Assembly (NCBI GenBank): GCA_037954235.1
Contig: JBBMOA010000001.1
Coordinates: 8,704,001-8,768,000 of the forward strand
Source: Aulostomus chinensis
Lineage: Eukaryota > Chordata > Actinopteri > Syngnathiformes > Aulostomidae
Direction: 5' to 3'
DNA: 64,000 nucleotides
In this document: piece by piece, positions 19,351 to 27,610 of the stretch
Numbering within the stretch: position 1 is the first letter of the stretch
Layout: each line of letters begins with the position of its first letter
Made by a program: the position numbers and the translations under genes
The notes under the pieces: generated by a model
Databases searched by the model: none
The model's input: the letters and a program-made list of their open reading frames with translations, nothing else
Told to the model about the DNA's origin: nothing

Positions 19351-19523
19351 CCATCAATGTAGGTCTTTTGTTAATTGCATGCGACATGAAATTATTATTG
19401 GTCACTTTTCTAGCAACAGTCTCACAGTGGCAAGACAAGAACACTTCTACTTTTAATGTTGACAGTTTGTTCAACACTAAACTTCATCCAGTACCATGTT
19501 GTCAAACACTGGAACCTCCACAG

Positions 19524-19596
19524 CACCTGAACAGGGACTTGAACCCTGGACCCTCAGATTAAAAGTCTGATGCTCTACCGTCTGAGCTCCTCAGGC
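19524..19596 (-). tRNA. tRNA-Lys (TTT)
   Basis: A 73-nt cloverleaf on the reverse strand. The anticodon stem TCAGA/TCTGA surrounds TTT (complement of 19561-19563). The T arm CAGGG/CCCTG with TTCAAGT loop is perfect, and the D arm is AGCTCAGACGGTAGAGC. The acceptor GCCTGAG/TTCAGGT pairs with two G-T pairs, and position 8 is G instead of T. No TTTT follows. It is likely functional or recently weakened. Confidence 0.87.
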
Positions 19597-19839
19597 TCTT
19601 TCTACAGCATTGAGACAGGAACAGAAACACCTGTGAAGGTCAAACTGATGCTTTCTTGACTTGTTCAGTCCTCCATGTTGAAGTCCACCATGCTTTTGAT
19701 TGGCTCTGATTCTCTGTGGCAAAATCCAACAAGAGGCTCCAAAAATGTCCTGAATGTCACAAGAATGCACAGGACAAGATGTTAGTTTCCTTCATGTCTG
19801 CAGTTCCTCCACTGGAAAGTAAAGTCAATGCTGCTCCTC

Positions 19840-19912
19840 TGCTGAAACCTGGGATCGGACCAGGGACCTTTAGATCTTCAGTTTAAGGCTCTCCCAACTA
19901 AGCTGGTTCAGT
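19840..19912 (-). pseudogene. tRNA-Phe (GAA), probably decayed
   Basis: The reverse strand keeps the Phe anticodon arm with GAA (complement of 19877-19879), followed by GATCTAAAGG and the T stem CCTGG/CCAGG. The acceptor ACTGAAC/TTTCAGC has mismatches at both ends, the anticodon stem has one mismatch and the T loop reads TCCGATC. These changes suggest loss of function. Confidence 0.75.
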
Positions 19913-20451
19913 TCTGAGGGAGGGCCCTGCTTCTCTCATTTATAATCTCTTCCACTCTCACTAGAACTTAGAGAGGATTGGAGCTTCTGAAGTCCTGACA
20001 CAAATCAAACCAGGGACTTTGAACTACACAGTGAAGGAGTTGGTCATCAAGGTCGATGGCAGCTTATTAAGTTCTAGCTTTGATCAAATATAAGAAATGT
20101 AAATGAATTCAACATTGATTGCATTTCCCTCCTTTCTTTGGTGCAAGGAACTGAGGACTGGAGCTCTAAGTTTTCCAGTTCCTACATCAGTGAATGGACT
20201 TTCTGTGCTGCAAGGAGCCAAAGCTACTAAGGAGGATTACAGTTTGTCCTTGCAGGAGTCAGTGACTTAATAGAGTCTAACAAAGGGTTGGACCTGAATG
20301 AGACAGTCACCCTTCAACATGGGGCCATGGTAGAGTGAACCAAGAACACTACAATGGGGGTGAGAGTGGAGCCATGATGGACTCACAGTTCATCACCTCC
20401 ACCATCATGTGGACCACCTGATCACCTCTCCCTCAACCTCTAAATAACTCA

Positions 20452-20523
20452 TTCCCTGACCGGGAATCGAACCCGGGCCGCGGCGGTGAGAGCGCCGAAT
20501 CCTAGCCACTAGACCATCAGGGA
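20452..20523 (-). tRNA. tRNA-Glu (CTC)
   Basis: The reverse strand is a near-consensus vertebrate tRNA-Glu. The acceptor TCCCTGA/TCAGGGA is perfect with A as discriminator, and the A box is TGGTCTAGTGGCTAGG. The anticodon CTC (complement of 20488-20490) lies in CGGCGCTCTCACCGCCG, and the T arm CCGGG/CCCGG has TTCGATT. It is unique in this window and the cleanest tRNA besides iMet. No TTTT run lies immediately downstream. Confidence 0.94.
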
Positions 20524-20823
20524 CCACACTGAGCTCTCCAACAACAGAGACTATAGACAATGACTCAAGAACACAGGACTCTGTGGTCTCAGCTTGAGAT
20601 GCAGAGGGTCCACCAAGACCACCAGACACCTCAGCCCCCTAAAGACAGTCCACCCGCAGGATCAGCTTCTATCACTCAGTGGTCCAGAACCATTATGGAG
20701 CCTGATCAGGAATGTGAGCAAAGCTCTTGGAACAGGCCTGCTGCCACCACAACTAAGATCCTGCAGGTCACTAGAAACTCCAGTGTCCAGCTGACAAGTG
20801 GACGTTCCTCTGATCTGTGGTGG

Positions 20824-21175
20824 TGCTGAGTTTAGCAAACATCTCCAACAAGAAGACGAAGGAGGCCATCAACTCCTCCAAGCTCAACATCTATACTGGC
20901 TTTACTGGGAGATCAGGAGGTCAAAGCAGACCTTCCCCCTCCACCTCAGATGGTTTCTACTCACAGAGATGAGGGACCAGTTCAAACCAACTCCCTGGAG
21001 CTCCCTTAAGCCATTGTCCCCCTCAGCTAACATCTGGATCTGGACCTGCACCGGTGCTGACTTGTGTCTTGAGTCCCCAGAGTTTGTTGAACCAGAGAAG
21101 CTTCAACTGGTGGCGGTCGTACAACCAAGCGTGAAGGTGAGCCTGCATTGTCTGATCTGGAGCTAACAGGAATTA
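20824..21175 (+). repeat. Diverged direct copy of 8023-8390
   Basis: Shared words include TGCTGAGTTTAGCAAAC, AGCTCAACATCT, AGGTCAAAGCAGA, AACCAGAGAAGCT and AGGTGAGCCTGCATT against AGGTCAACCTGCATT. Neither copy keeps a common open frame. Confidence 0.65.
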
Positions 21176-21254
21176 GCAAGTTAGCAACATTTCTAGAGTT
21201 GCTGCTAAGTTGAATTTGAATTTATTTGTTGAAAGGTTCCAGTTTCTATGAGGT

Positions 21255-21300
21255 CAGGGAAGATTGGTGTGGATCTAAAGGTCCCTGGTTGGATTCCCAC
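21255..21300 (+). pseudogene. tRNA-Phe 3' fragment
   Basis: GGATCTAAAGGTCCCTGGTT followed by GGATTCCCAC matches the 3' half of tRNA-Phe, with the T loop changed from TTCGATC to TTGGATT. The 5' half is not recognisable. Confidence 0.4.
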
Positions 21301-21584
21301 CTCTCACAGAGGACCTGATGCTTCACGTGAGCTGTGGGATTGGTCTTTACTGCTGAGACAGAAAGAATCCTCCCACATTGGCTTCTTTTAACTGTCAACA
21401 TTGGTTTGGCTCATTGGAACATTTTCAAACCCTCGTTGCTCAGATTTTACATGAATTTGATCATGACTTTAGACAAATGTTCTGTTTATTAATTAAATAA
21501 TCACTTCAGTTATGAATTTAGTGACTCAACCAGACTTGGTCCATGACAAAAGTCAGTCTGGTTATTATTCAGTTTCCAGTCAGT

Positions 21585-21588
<4 letters not shown>

Positions 21589-21629
<41 letters not shown>
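21589..21629 (+). repeat. (AC)n microsatellite
   Basis: 41 bp of AC. With its right flank it is an inverted duplicate of 16219-16288. Confidence 0.95.
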
Positions 21630-21630
<1 letters not shown>

Positions 21631-21929
21631 CCTGTCTTCAGTATAAAATGGTCTGTCACGTTCTCTCACGTTGGAAGATTTCTCTGACTCCATTGTGAAT
21701 ACAGAGATTCTTCATCTGCCACCTGAGTCTTGATCCACTGATTCCTCTGATCCACCTTTTTTGCTCCAACAAGGCTGACATGGATCAGGTGGGTCCATGT
21801 CATCCAATCAGGATGACCCAGTCATGTGACTGAAGGAGCTGAGAGCTTCGAAACATCATGGGTGATGGTGTCTTCCACTGTAGTCAGCAGCCACAACTCC
21901 TCTATCAACACCTGTCAGAGACCTGCTGG

Positions 21930-22001
21930 AGGCCCCACTGAGGTTTGAACTGGGATCACTGGATTCACAGTCCAGAGTGCTCACCATTCCACCATGGAAC
22001 C
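21930..22001 (-). tRNA. tRNA-Gln-type body with GTG (His) anticodon
   Basis: The reverse strand has the Gln acceptor GGTTCCA paired to TGGGGCC by G-T tolerant pairing, and the anticodon stem CTGGA/TCCAG. The anticodon is GTG (complement of 21966-21968) where the Gln gene at 5468-5539 has TTG. The T stem CCCAG/CTCAG has two mismatches. By anticodon it would read His codons while its body is Gln-like. The T-stem damage argues for a pseudogene, but the fully paired acceptor is notable. Confidence 0.75.
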
Positions 22002-22308
22002 ATCAAAGATGAAACGTGTGAGACAAAGTATGGCACTAATCATGTATGAGTGACTGCAGTGGTTTTCTGGATCTAATTTCCACAAACAAATGATAATTTG
22101 GGGAAAGGTCTGACAAAGTCTGACAAACCTACCCTGATTTTTTCAAAAAAAAAAAGGATGATTTTTAGACAGTGACATAGGGCAGAGTTGAGTTCATGGC
22201 AGTAAGAAATGATTTTCATTTTTCTAAAGGACAAGAAATGAACCAGAACATTAGAACCACGTAACATCTCTTGATCAGTTTGTTACATGGGACACATTCC
22301 AGACAGGA
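22002..22308. other. Flank of the tRNA-Gln cassette
   Basis: About 22002-22080 is an inverted match to the 5' flank of the gene at 5468 (ATGATTAGTGCCATA on the reverse strand). The rest is AT-rich with a 13-A run near 22141. Confidence 0.5.
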
Positions 22309-22373
22309 AGGTCCCACCAAGACTTGAACTGGGATCACTGGATCCAGAGTTCTCACCCTTCCACCATGGAACC
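22309..22373 (-). pseudogene. tRNA-Gln relic lacking the anticodon loop
   Basis: A 65-nt reverse-strand copy with acceptor GGTTCCA/TGGGACC and a good T arm (CCCAG...CTTGG with TTCAAGT). The anticodon arm has collapsed to CTCTGGATCCAGTG: seven bases including the anticodon are gone, leaving a GGATCC palindrome. It cannot decode. Confidence 0.85.
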
Positions 22374-23096
22374 AAACACAAGGAGGAGGCTCCTCTAAAT
22401 ACCACTTGACATCACCTGCAATCAACCTGTTGCTATTTGGAGGTTCATCTTGCTCTTGTTCCAGACTACATTGTCAAAAGGATCATGAACCACAAGGAAA
22501 TCATGGAACTCCAGATTGATTCAGGACTTTCTAACTCCATCGTATGACCTGGGAGCAAAGACTGGCCAGGCCTTCCTTAATTTATCAGTTAATTACTGCT
22601 TCAACAAATATGCCACTTAATTAAGTTACCAGAATTTCTCTCATTGAAAAACCCACCAGCCTGATTTCTTGACATGACATGAAAAATTCTCCAAGAACCC
22701 ACAGTTGGGTGGAAAGATACCAGGTTAACCAGGAGGAGTCCTGTTCCTGAACCATGGATGGAACAAAGTCCACTGGAAAACTCAGCAGTTCCTGAGTGCC
22801 AGATCCATCCGGGAGCTTGGGTCTCCCCTTGACTGTGGTGATCCATGAGATCAAGGAGGACAGAGGAAAGAAAAATCCTGTTGGAGATCTCCTACCTTCT
22901 TCCTCCACTTCACTACTACTTGGATGTCAGGAATATGAGGTACTTTACTCAAATGAGGTACTAGGAGTTTCCTGTTTGACAAGAAGGAAGTCAGAGGTTC
23001 ATACCTCACTTGTTGGTGGTGCCCTCAACCTGCTGAGAGCATCACTTAGTTCTCTACAGAGAAACATGGCAGCTCTGCTGAAGGCTGCAGGAAACC
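22374..23096. other. Unassigned stretch
   Basis: No supported gene. Open frames on both strands overlap and show no domain features. Confidence 0.45.
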
Positions 23097-23168
23097 TGCT
23101 GGAACTGAGACTTGGACTCAGGTCACTGGATTCAAAGTCCAGGGTGCAAACAGGTCCACCAGGGCATC
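23097..23168 (-). pseudogene. tRNA-Gln (TTG) relic
   Basis: The anticodon arm CTGGA/TCCAG with TTG (complement of 23133-23135) and the T stem CTGAG/CTCAG are kept. The acceptor strands GATGCCC and TTCCAGC no longer pair and the D arm is degraded. The 23169-23340 flank is the inverted counterpart of 5265-5467. Confidence 0.8.
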
Positions 23169-23340
23169 TGTGCTTTACTTACCGTGTAAAAAGGACCACA
23201 GTGGTCGTCTGGTTTTAATTTAACAAACAAATACGGTTGAAAACTTTGAGACAGTGACACAGGGGTCTTATTTGAAGGGCCATGGGATGGGAAATATTCC
23301 AGACCTCTGAGATCAGAGCGCTCACTTTGATCTCAGGGTC
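23169..23340 (-). repeat. Flank of the tRNA-Gln cassette (inverted copy)
   Basis: Reverse complement of 5265-5467, sharing CCATGGGATGGGAAATATTC and GAGATCAGAGCGCTCAC. It shows that the Gln relic moved together with its 5' flank. Confidence 0.8.
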
Positions 23341-23846
23341 AGTGGTTAGTGGCCCACTTTGATGTCTGGGATATCAGGTTCAAGGTTCTTCACAGCTCTG
23401 AATGAAGGCTTTCTAAAGTGTTAACCAGTACTCGAGTTGTAAAAAAAAATCAGGGGGGATGGTAGATTTTGATGTTTAGGAACAGATCATTTGTGCTGAT
23501 GACAGCGCATCAGGTGAGAGACCAACAGTGTACCCTTACTCCTCTCAAACAACAAGCATGCTATGGATATTACCTGTCTGCTACTCCTGTCATTGATCTT
23601 GACCAAGCCCCCAGGCTGACACTGCTACCACTGCTCCTACATAGTTAGAGTCAAATGCAGAGGACATTTTCCCACCGGGTGCAAGTGCAACTTCATACTC
23701 ATGCTACCTATAAATCTGCTAATTCATCTATATTTTGAAACAAAACATTCTCAAGTCAAGTCCATTTTAATTAAAGTGCAAGAGCAAAAGAATGAAACAA
23801 ATGTACTTTGGCAGGATAGCGCTACACTCCCCACCGTGAGGGGCAG
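23341..23846. other. Unassigned left flank of the LTR-like element
   Basis: No gene was seen. CTCAAGTCAAGTCCATTTTA at about 23751 resembles an inverted retroelement tail. The last bases, GTGAGGGGCAG (23836-23846), are purine-rich and abut the LTR-like start, in the position where a polypurine tract would sit. Confidence 0.45.
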
Positions 23847-23990
23847 TGTGGCAGACGATAGTGAGTGGTCACCTAGAAGTAGACCTGGTCCGACCCTTCT
23901 CCGTCCTTTCCACTTCCTCTCCCTCCTTTACGGAGCCGACAGCCGTGCGTGGTGGCGTCTCGCTGGTCAGCAGATCGGTTACAAACAAAG

Positions 23991-23992
23991 GT
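23991..23992 (+). other. Possible 5' splice site
   Basis: CAAAG followed by GTATGCAT at 23986-23998 fits a donor consensus. Paired with the acceptor at 25047-25048, it would place the embedded satellite in an intron. A second, weaker donor (GGGTAAGACG) lies near 24129. Confidence 0.3.
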
Positions 23993-24282
23993 ATGCATGC
24001 TTGCTCTGCTCCATTATTCTGTGTCATGGGCCCCCTGTTTACTCCAGTTTTGCTCCGTCCGGCGGTGTGGTGTTACCGGGAGCTGGGCTGTCTCCCTTGG
24101 GCCGGTGTGTGCGTGGTGCGCTTTCTGTGGGTAAGACGCGTAGTTGTCTGCCTTTCATATCAAGCTGCCGATGATCTGTGGTGTTCTGATTATCCTCTTC
24201 CGGCCATCGTTTGTGTAGTCTGGGCTGCGGGCTTCCTCCTCCTGCCTCGTCTGACGCCACGATTCTGCTCTCCGGTAGGAAA

Positions 24283-24600
24283 TGTTTATGCTTACAGTAA
24301 TGTAGTGAAAGTTTCGAACTCCCTCAAAATGATGCTACAGTCATGTAGAAAGAGTTGCTACGAACCTAAAAATGATGCGACAGTGATGTAGTAAGAATTG
24401 CTCATGGAGTCAAAATGATGCTAACAGTAATGGAGTGATAGTTGCTAATAAACTCAGTGATGCTTACAGTAATGTAGTAAGTGTTTCGAACTCCCTCAAA
24501 ATGATGCTGACAGTCATGTAGTAAGAGTTGCTACGAACCTTAAAATAATGCGACAGTGATGTCGGAAGAATTGCTCATGATCTCAAAATTATACGATTGC
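24283..24600 (+). repeat. Satellite block inside the LTR-like segment, about 7 monomers
   Basis: 43-44-bp monomers of the edge type, with ACAGTAATGTAGTGA, TTTCGAACTCCCTC and GCTACGAACC motifs. They are homologous to the large array that resumes at 25454. The block ends in degraded sequence (TTATACGATTGC) before the promoter-like part. Confidence 0.9.
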
Positions 24601-24663
24601 TGATTCGGCTCATAACGGACGCTGCTCCCAGTAACGGCGGTTAAAGCCGTGCACTACGGCCTT

Positions 24664-24669
24664 TATAAG
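24664..24669 (+). promoter_or_regulatory. TATA-box-like motif 1
   Basis: TATAAG within CCTTTATAAGAGCC, 80 bp upstream of a near-identical motif. It follows a GC-rich stretch with a small hairpin (CGGC...GCCG near 24632-24647). Confidence 0.35.
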
Positions 24670-24743
24670 AGCCTCAACGTGGGCCAAGAGAGGGCATCCC
24701 GACCCTCATCGGCGCTGAGCCATCCCCCTTGGAGACTGGTTTT

Positions 24744-24749
24744 TATAAG
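24744..24749 (+). promoter_or_regulatory. TATA-box-like motif 2
   Basis: TATAAG within TTTTTATAAGAGGGG. The repeated TTTATAAGAG core, 80 bp apart, suggests a duplicated core promoter. A start about 30 bp downstream would lie near 24775. Confidence 0.4.
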
Positions 24750-24864
24750 AGGGGCAGACATTTCCTTAATTACTTGAGTTTATTCCTTTTCTATTTGTTA
24801 TTTCTTTCTTTGAATTATTACTGTTAGTTTTTGTGGGTTACATTTGATTTATTGTTTAGAACCC

Positions 24865-24911
<47 letters not shown>
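24865..24911 (+). repeat. (TTA)n microsatellite
   Basis: 47 bp of perfect TTA/ATT repeat inside the LTR-like segment. Confidence 0.95.
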
Positions 24912-25046
24912 GCCTTTTGCTCCCCATTTTGATCATTTGGATTTAAAACAGTTTCTGTTGGGTTATTTGGGGTAGCTATATTTGGTTCGTGTGTGAGGGT
25001 TGCCTTGATTTCATGTTTTTGATGGTGTTCTTTTCTTTTCTTTGAC

Positions 25047-25048
25047 AG
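25047..25048 (+). other. Possible 3' splice site
   Basis: A run of pyrimidines (TTCTTTTCTTTTCTTTGACAG) ends in AG at 25047-25048, a strong acceptor shape. The following GTGTTGAGGGCCCAGAGCGG stretch is GC-rich, like an exon. Confidence 0.4.
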
Positions 25049-25282
25049 GTGTTGAGGGCCCAGAGCGGCAGCGGTCCCCCTGGTGGTGGTTCCTTATTCA
25101 TGTTTTTTTGGTTTGCTGTGTCACGGGCGCAGTGTAGCTTTTTTGGATCCCTCCCCTTTTCGTTACCGCTGTCGTGGTAAGCCCAAGTCCTGTCCCCTTT
25201 TCCTTTCGGTAATTCCTCTTGCACTCCTTATTATATCCATTGGTATTCATTTAGTCTGTTGCTCATTTTAAACTATTTTTCT

Positions 25283-25288
25283 AATAAA
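25283..25288 (+). other. Possible poly(A) signal AATAAA
   Basis: Canonical hexamer in CTAATAAAAG, about 165 bp before the right end of the LTR-like segment. That is where an R-region signal could lie. Confidence 0.45.
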
Positions 25289-25390
25289 AGTATTTTATAA
25301 TTGGAAATAACGATCCTTTCCTGTTGTATCTCTCGAACTGTGTGCCTTTGTTCAAATTGAAGCCTGGTCATTTTGAAATTTTGTTTATAT

Positions 25391-25411
25391 CCTGGGGTGA
25401 AAGCCCCCAGG
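25391..25411 (+). other. Perfect 7-bp hairpin
   Basis: CCTGGGG pairs with CCCCAGG across a 7-nt loop. It lies in the last 60 bp of the LTR-like segment, downstream of AATAAA. It could be an RNA structure in the U5-like part. Confidence 0.5.
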
Positions 25412-25453
25412 TGGCGTTGTCGGCAACTGTTCCCCACTGCTCGCCTTGCCACA

Positions 25454-27610
25454 CTACGAACCTCAAAATAATGCGACAGTGATGTAGTAAGAATTGCTAA
25501 TGAACTCAAAATGATGCTTACAGTAATGTAGTAAGTCTTGCTACGAACCTCAAAATAATGCGACAGTGATGTCGGAAGAATTGCTAATGATCTAAAAATG
25601 ATGCCGACAGTAATGTGAAGGTTTCGAATAACCTCAAAGTGATGCTGACAGTCATGTGGTAAGAATTGCTAATGAACTCAAAATGATGCTAAAAGTAATG
25701 TCGTGAGAGTTGCTAATAAACTCAGTGATGCTTAAAGTAATGTAGTAAGTGTTTCGAACTCCCTCAAAAAGATGCTGACAGTCAGGTAGTAAGAGTTGCT
25801 ACTAACCTCAAAATAATGCGACAGTGATGTCAGAAGAATTGCAAATAAACTCAAAATGATGCGAACAGTAATGTAGCAAGTGTTATGAAAAACCTCAAAG
25901 TGATGCTGAATGTCATGTAGTAAGAGTTGCTACGAACCTCAAAACAATGCAACAGTGATTTCAGAAGAATTGCTAATGATCTCAAAATGATGCGACAGTG
26001 ATGTCGTAAGAATTGCTAATGAACTCAAAATGATGCTAAAAGTAATGTAGTGAAGGTTTCGAATAACCTCAAAGTGATGCTGATATTCATGTAGTAAGAG
26101 TTGCTAGGAACCTCAAAATAATGCGACAGTGATGTCGTAAGAATTGCTAATGATCCCAAAATGATGCAACAGTGATGTCGTAAGAATTGCGAATTTACTC
26201 AAAATGATACTAACAGTAATGTAGTGATAGTTGCTAATAAACTCAGTGATGCTTACAGTAATGCTGTAAGTGTTGCTACGAACCACAAAAGTGTAATGTA
26301 GTGTAGTGTAGTGAGAATTGCTAATGAACTCAACATGATGCTAACAGTAATGTAGTGAAAGTTTCGAATAACCTCAAAGTGATGCTGACAGTCATGTGGT
26401 TAGAGTTGCGAGTAACCTAAAAATGATGCTGACAGTAATGTAGTAAGATTTGCTAATAACCTCAAAATAATGCGACAGTGATGTCGGAAGAATTGCTAAT
26501 GAATTCAAAATGATGCTAACAGTAATGTAGTGATAGTTGCTAATAAACTCAGTGATGCTTACAGTAATGTAGTAAGTGTTTCGAACTCCCTCAAAATGAT
26601 GCTGACAGTCAGGTAGTAAGAGTTGCTACTAACCTCAAAATAATGCGACAGTGATGTCAGAAGAATTGCTAATAAACTCAAAATGATGCTAACAGTAATG
26701 TAGCAAGTGTTATGAAAAACCTCAAAGTGATGCTGAATGTCATGTAGAAAGAGTTGCTACGAACCTCAAAAAAATGCGACAGTGATGTCTGAAGAATTGC
26801 TAAAGATCTCAAAATGATGCGACAGTAATGGAGTAAGAATTGCTAATGTACTCAAAATGATGCTAACCGTCATGTAGTGAAAGTTTCGAATAACCTCAAA
26901 GTGATGTTGACAGTCATGTTGTTAGAGTTTCGAGTAACCTAAAAATGATGCGGAAAGTAATGTAGTAAGAGTTGCTAATAACCTCAAAACAATGCGACAG
27001 TGATGTCAGAAGAATTGCTAATAAACTCAAAATGATGCTAACAGTAATGTAGCAAGTGTTATGAAAAACCTCAAAGTGATGCTGAATGTCATGTAGAAAG
27101 AGTTGCTACGAACCTCAAAAAAATGCGACAGTGATGTCTGAAGAATTGCTAAAGATCTCAAAATGATGCGACAGTAATGGAGTAAGAATTGCTAATGTAC
27201 TCAAAATGATGCTAACCGTCATGTAGTGAAAGTTTCGAATAACCTCAAAGTGATGTTGACAGTCATGTTGTTAGAGTTTCGAGTAACCTAAAAATGATGC
27301 GGACAGTAATGTAGTAAGAGTTGCTAATAACCTCAAAATAATGCGACAGTGATGTCTGAAGAATTGCTAATGATCTCAAAATGATGCGACAGTGATGTCG
27401 TAAGAATTGCTAATGAAGTCAAAATAATGCTAACAGTAATGTAGTGATAGTTGCTAATAACCTCAAAATGATGCTTACAGTGATGTAGTGATAGTTACTA
27501 ATAAACTCAAAATAATGCGACAGTGATGTAGTAAGAGTTGCTAATAACCTCAAAATAATGCGACAGTGATGTCGGAAGAATTGCTAATGATCTCAAAATG
27601 ATGCGACAGT
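25454..27610 (+). repeat. Edge zone of the satellite array (diverged monomers)
   Basis: About 50 tandem monomers of 43 or 44 bp of several types, recognised by endings such as AGAATTGCTAATGA, GTTTCGAATAACCTC, GTGTTATGAAAAACC and GCTAATAAACTCAGTG. The types follow one another in a loose order. Divergence between neighbours is greater than in the main array, as expected at a satellite margin where homogenisation is weak. All six frames are stop-rich. Confidence 0.95.
26651..27348 (+). repeat. 349-bp tandem duplication in the edge zone
   Basis: The eight-monomer string that starts GTGATGTCAGAAGAATTGCT at 26651 is repeated from 27000 with very few changes. It includes the private variants ACCTCAAAAAAATGCGACAG and AATTGCTAAAGATCTC. 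Confidence 0.9.

Larger units (their letters stand above)
23847..25453 (+). mobile_element. LTR-like segment (candidate retroelement LTR or solo LTR)
   Basis: The segment opens TGTGGCA (23847-23853) and closes TGCCACA (25447-25453). These are perfect inverted 7-mers with the TG...CA ends typical of LTRs; an eighth flanking base also pairs. Inside are two TATA boxes, a splice-acceptor-like site, an AATAAA and a stable hairpin, in the order expected for a promoter-to-poly(A) unit. The base composition is richer in CpG than its surroundings. No target-site duplication is visible. No reverse transcriptase or gag frame lies within the window. About 320 bp of satellite monomers (24283-24600) sit within it. 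Alternatives are exons of a host transcript or a chance pairing of the short ends. Confidence 0.45.

Noticed and set aside
20405..20629. 74-codon reverse frame
   Set aside because: It spans the tRNA-Glu gene and owes its open state to the GC-rich tRNA body.
22796..23218. 140-codon open frame
   Set aside because: It overlaps long frames on the other strand and runs through the antisense of a tRNA-Gln relic. No domain features or codon pattern suggest a gene.
23350..23410. tRNA-like A and B boxes (CAGTGGTTAGTGG and GGTTCAAGG)
   Set aside because: No acceptor or anticodon stems could be paired around them.
23815..23830. CTAC on both sides of the LTR-like segment as a target-site duplication
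   Set aside because: The left CTAC (23822-23825) is 22 bp away from the TG end, and the right one is part of the satellite monomer. The 4-mer is too common to count.
23701..24391. Two overlapping long frames (157 and 181 codons)
   Set aside because: They lie in different frames over the GC-richer LTR-like segment, one running into satellite. They have low-complexity Cys/Val/Leu content and no retroelement protein motif.
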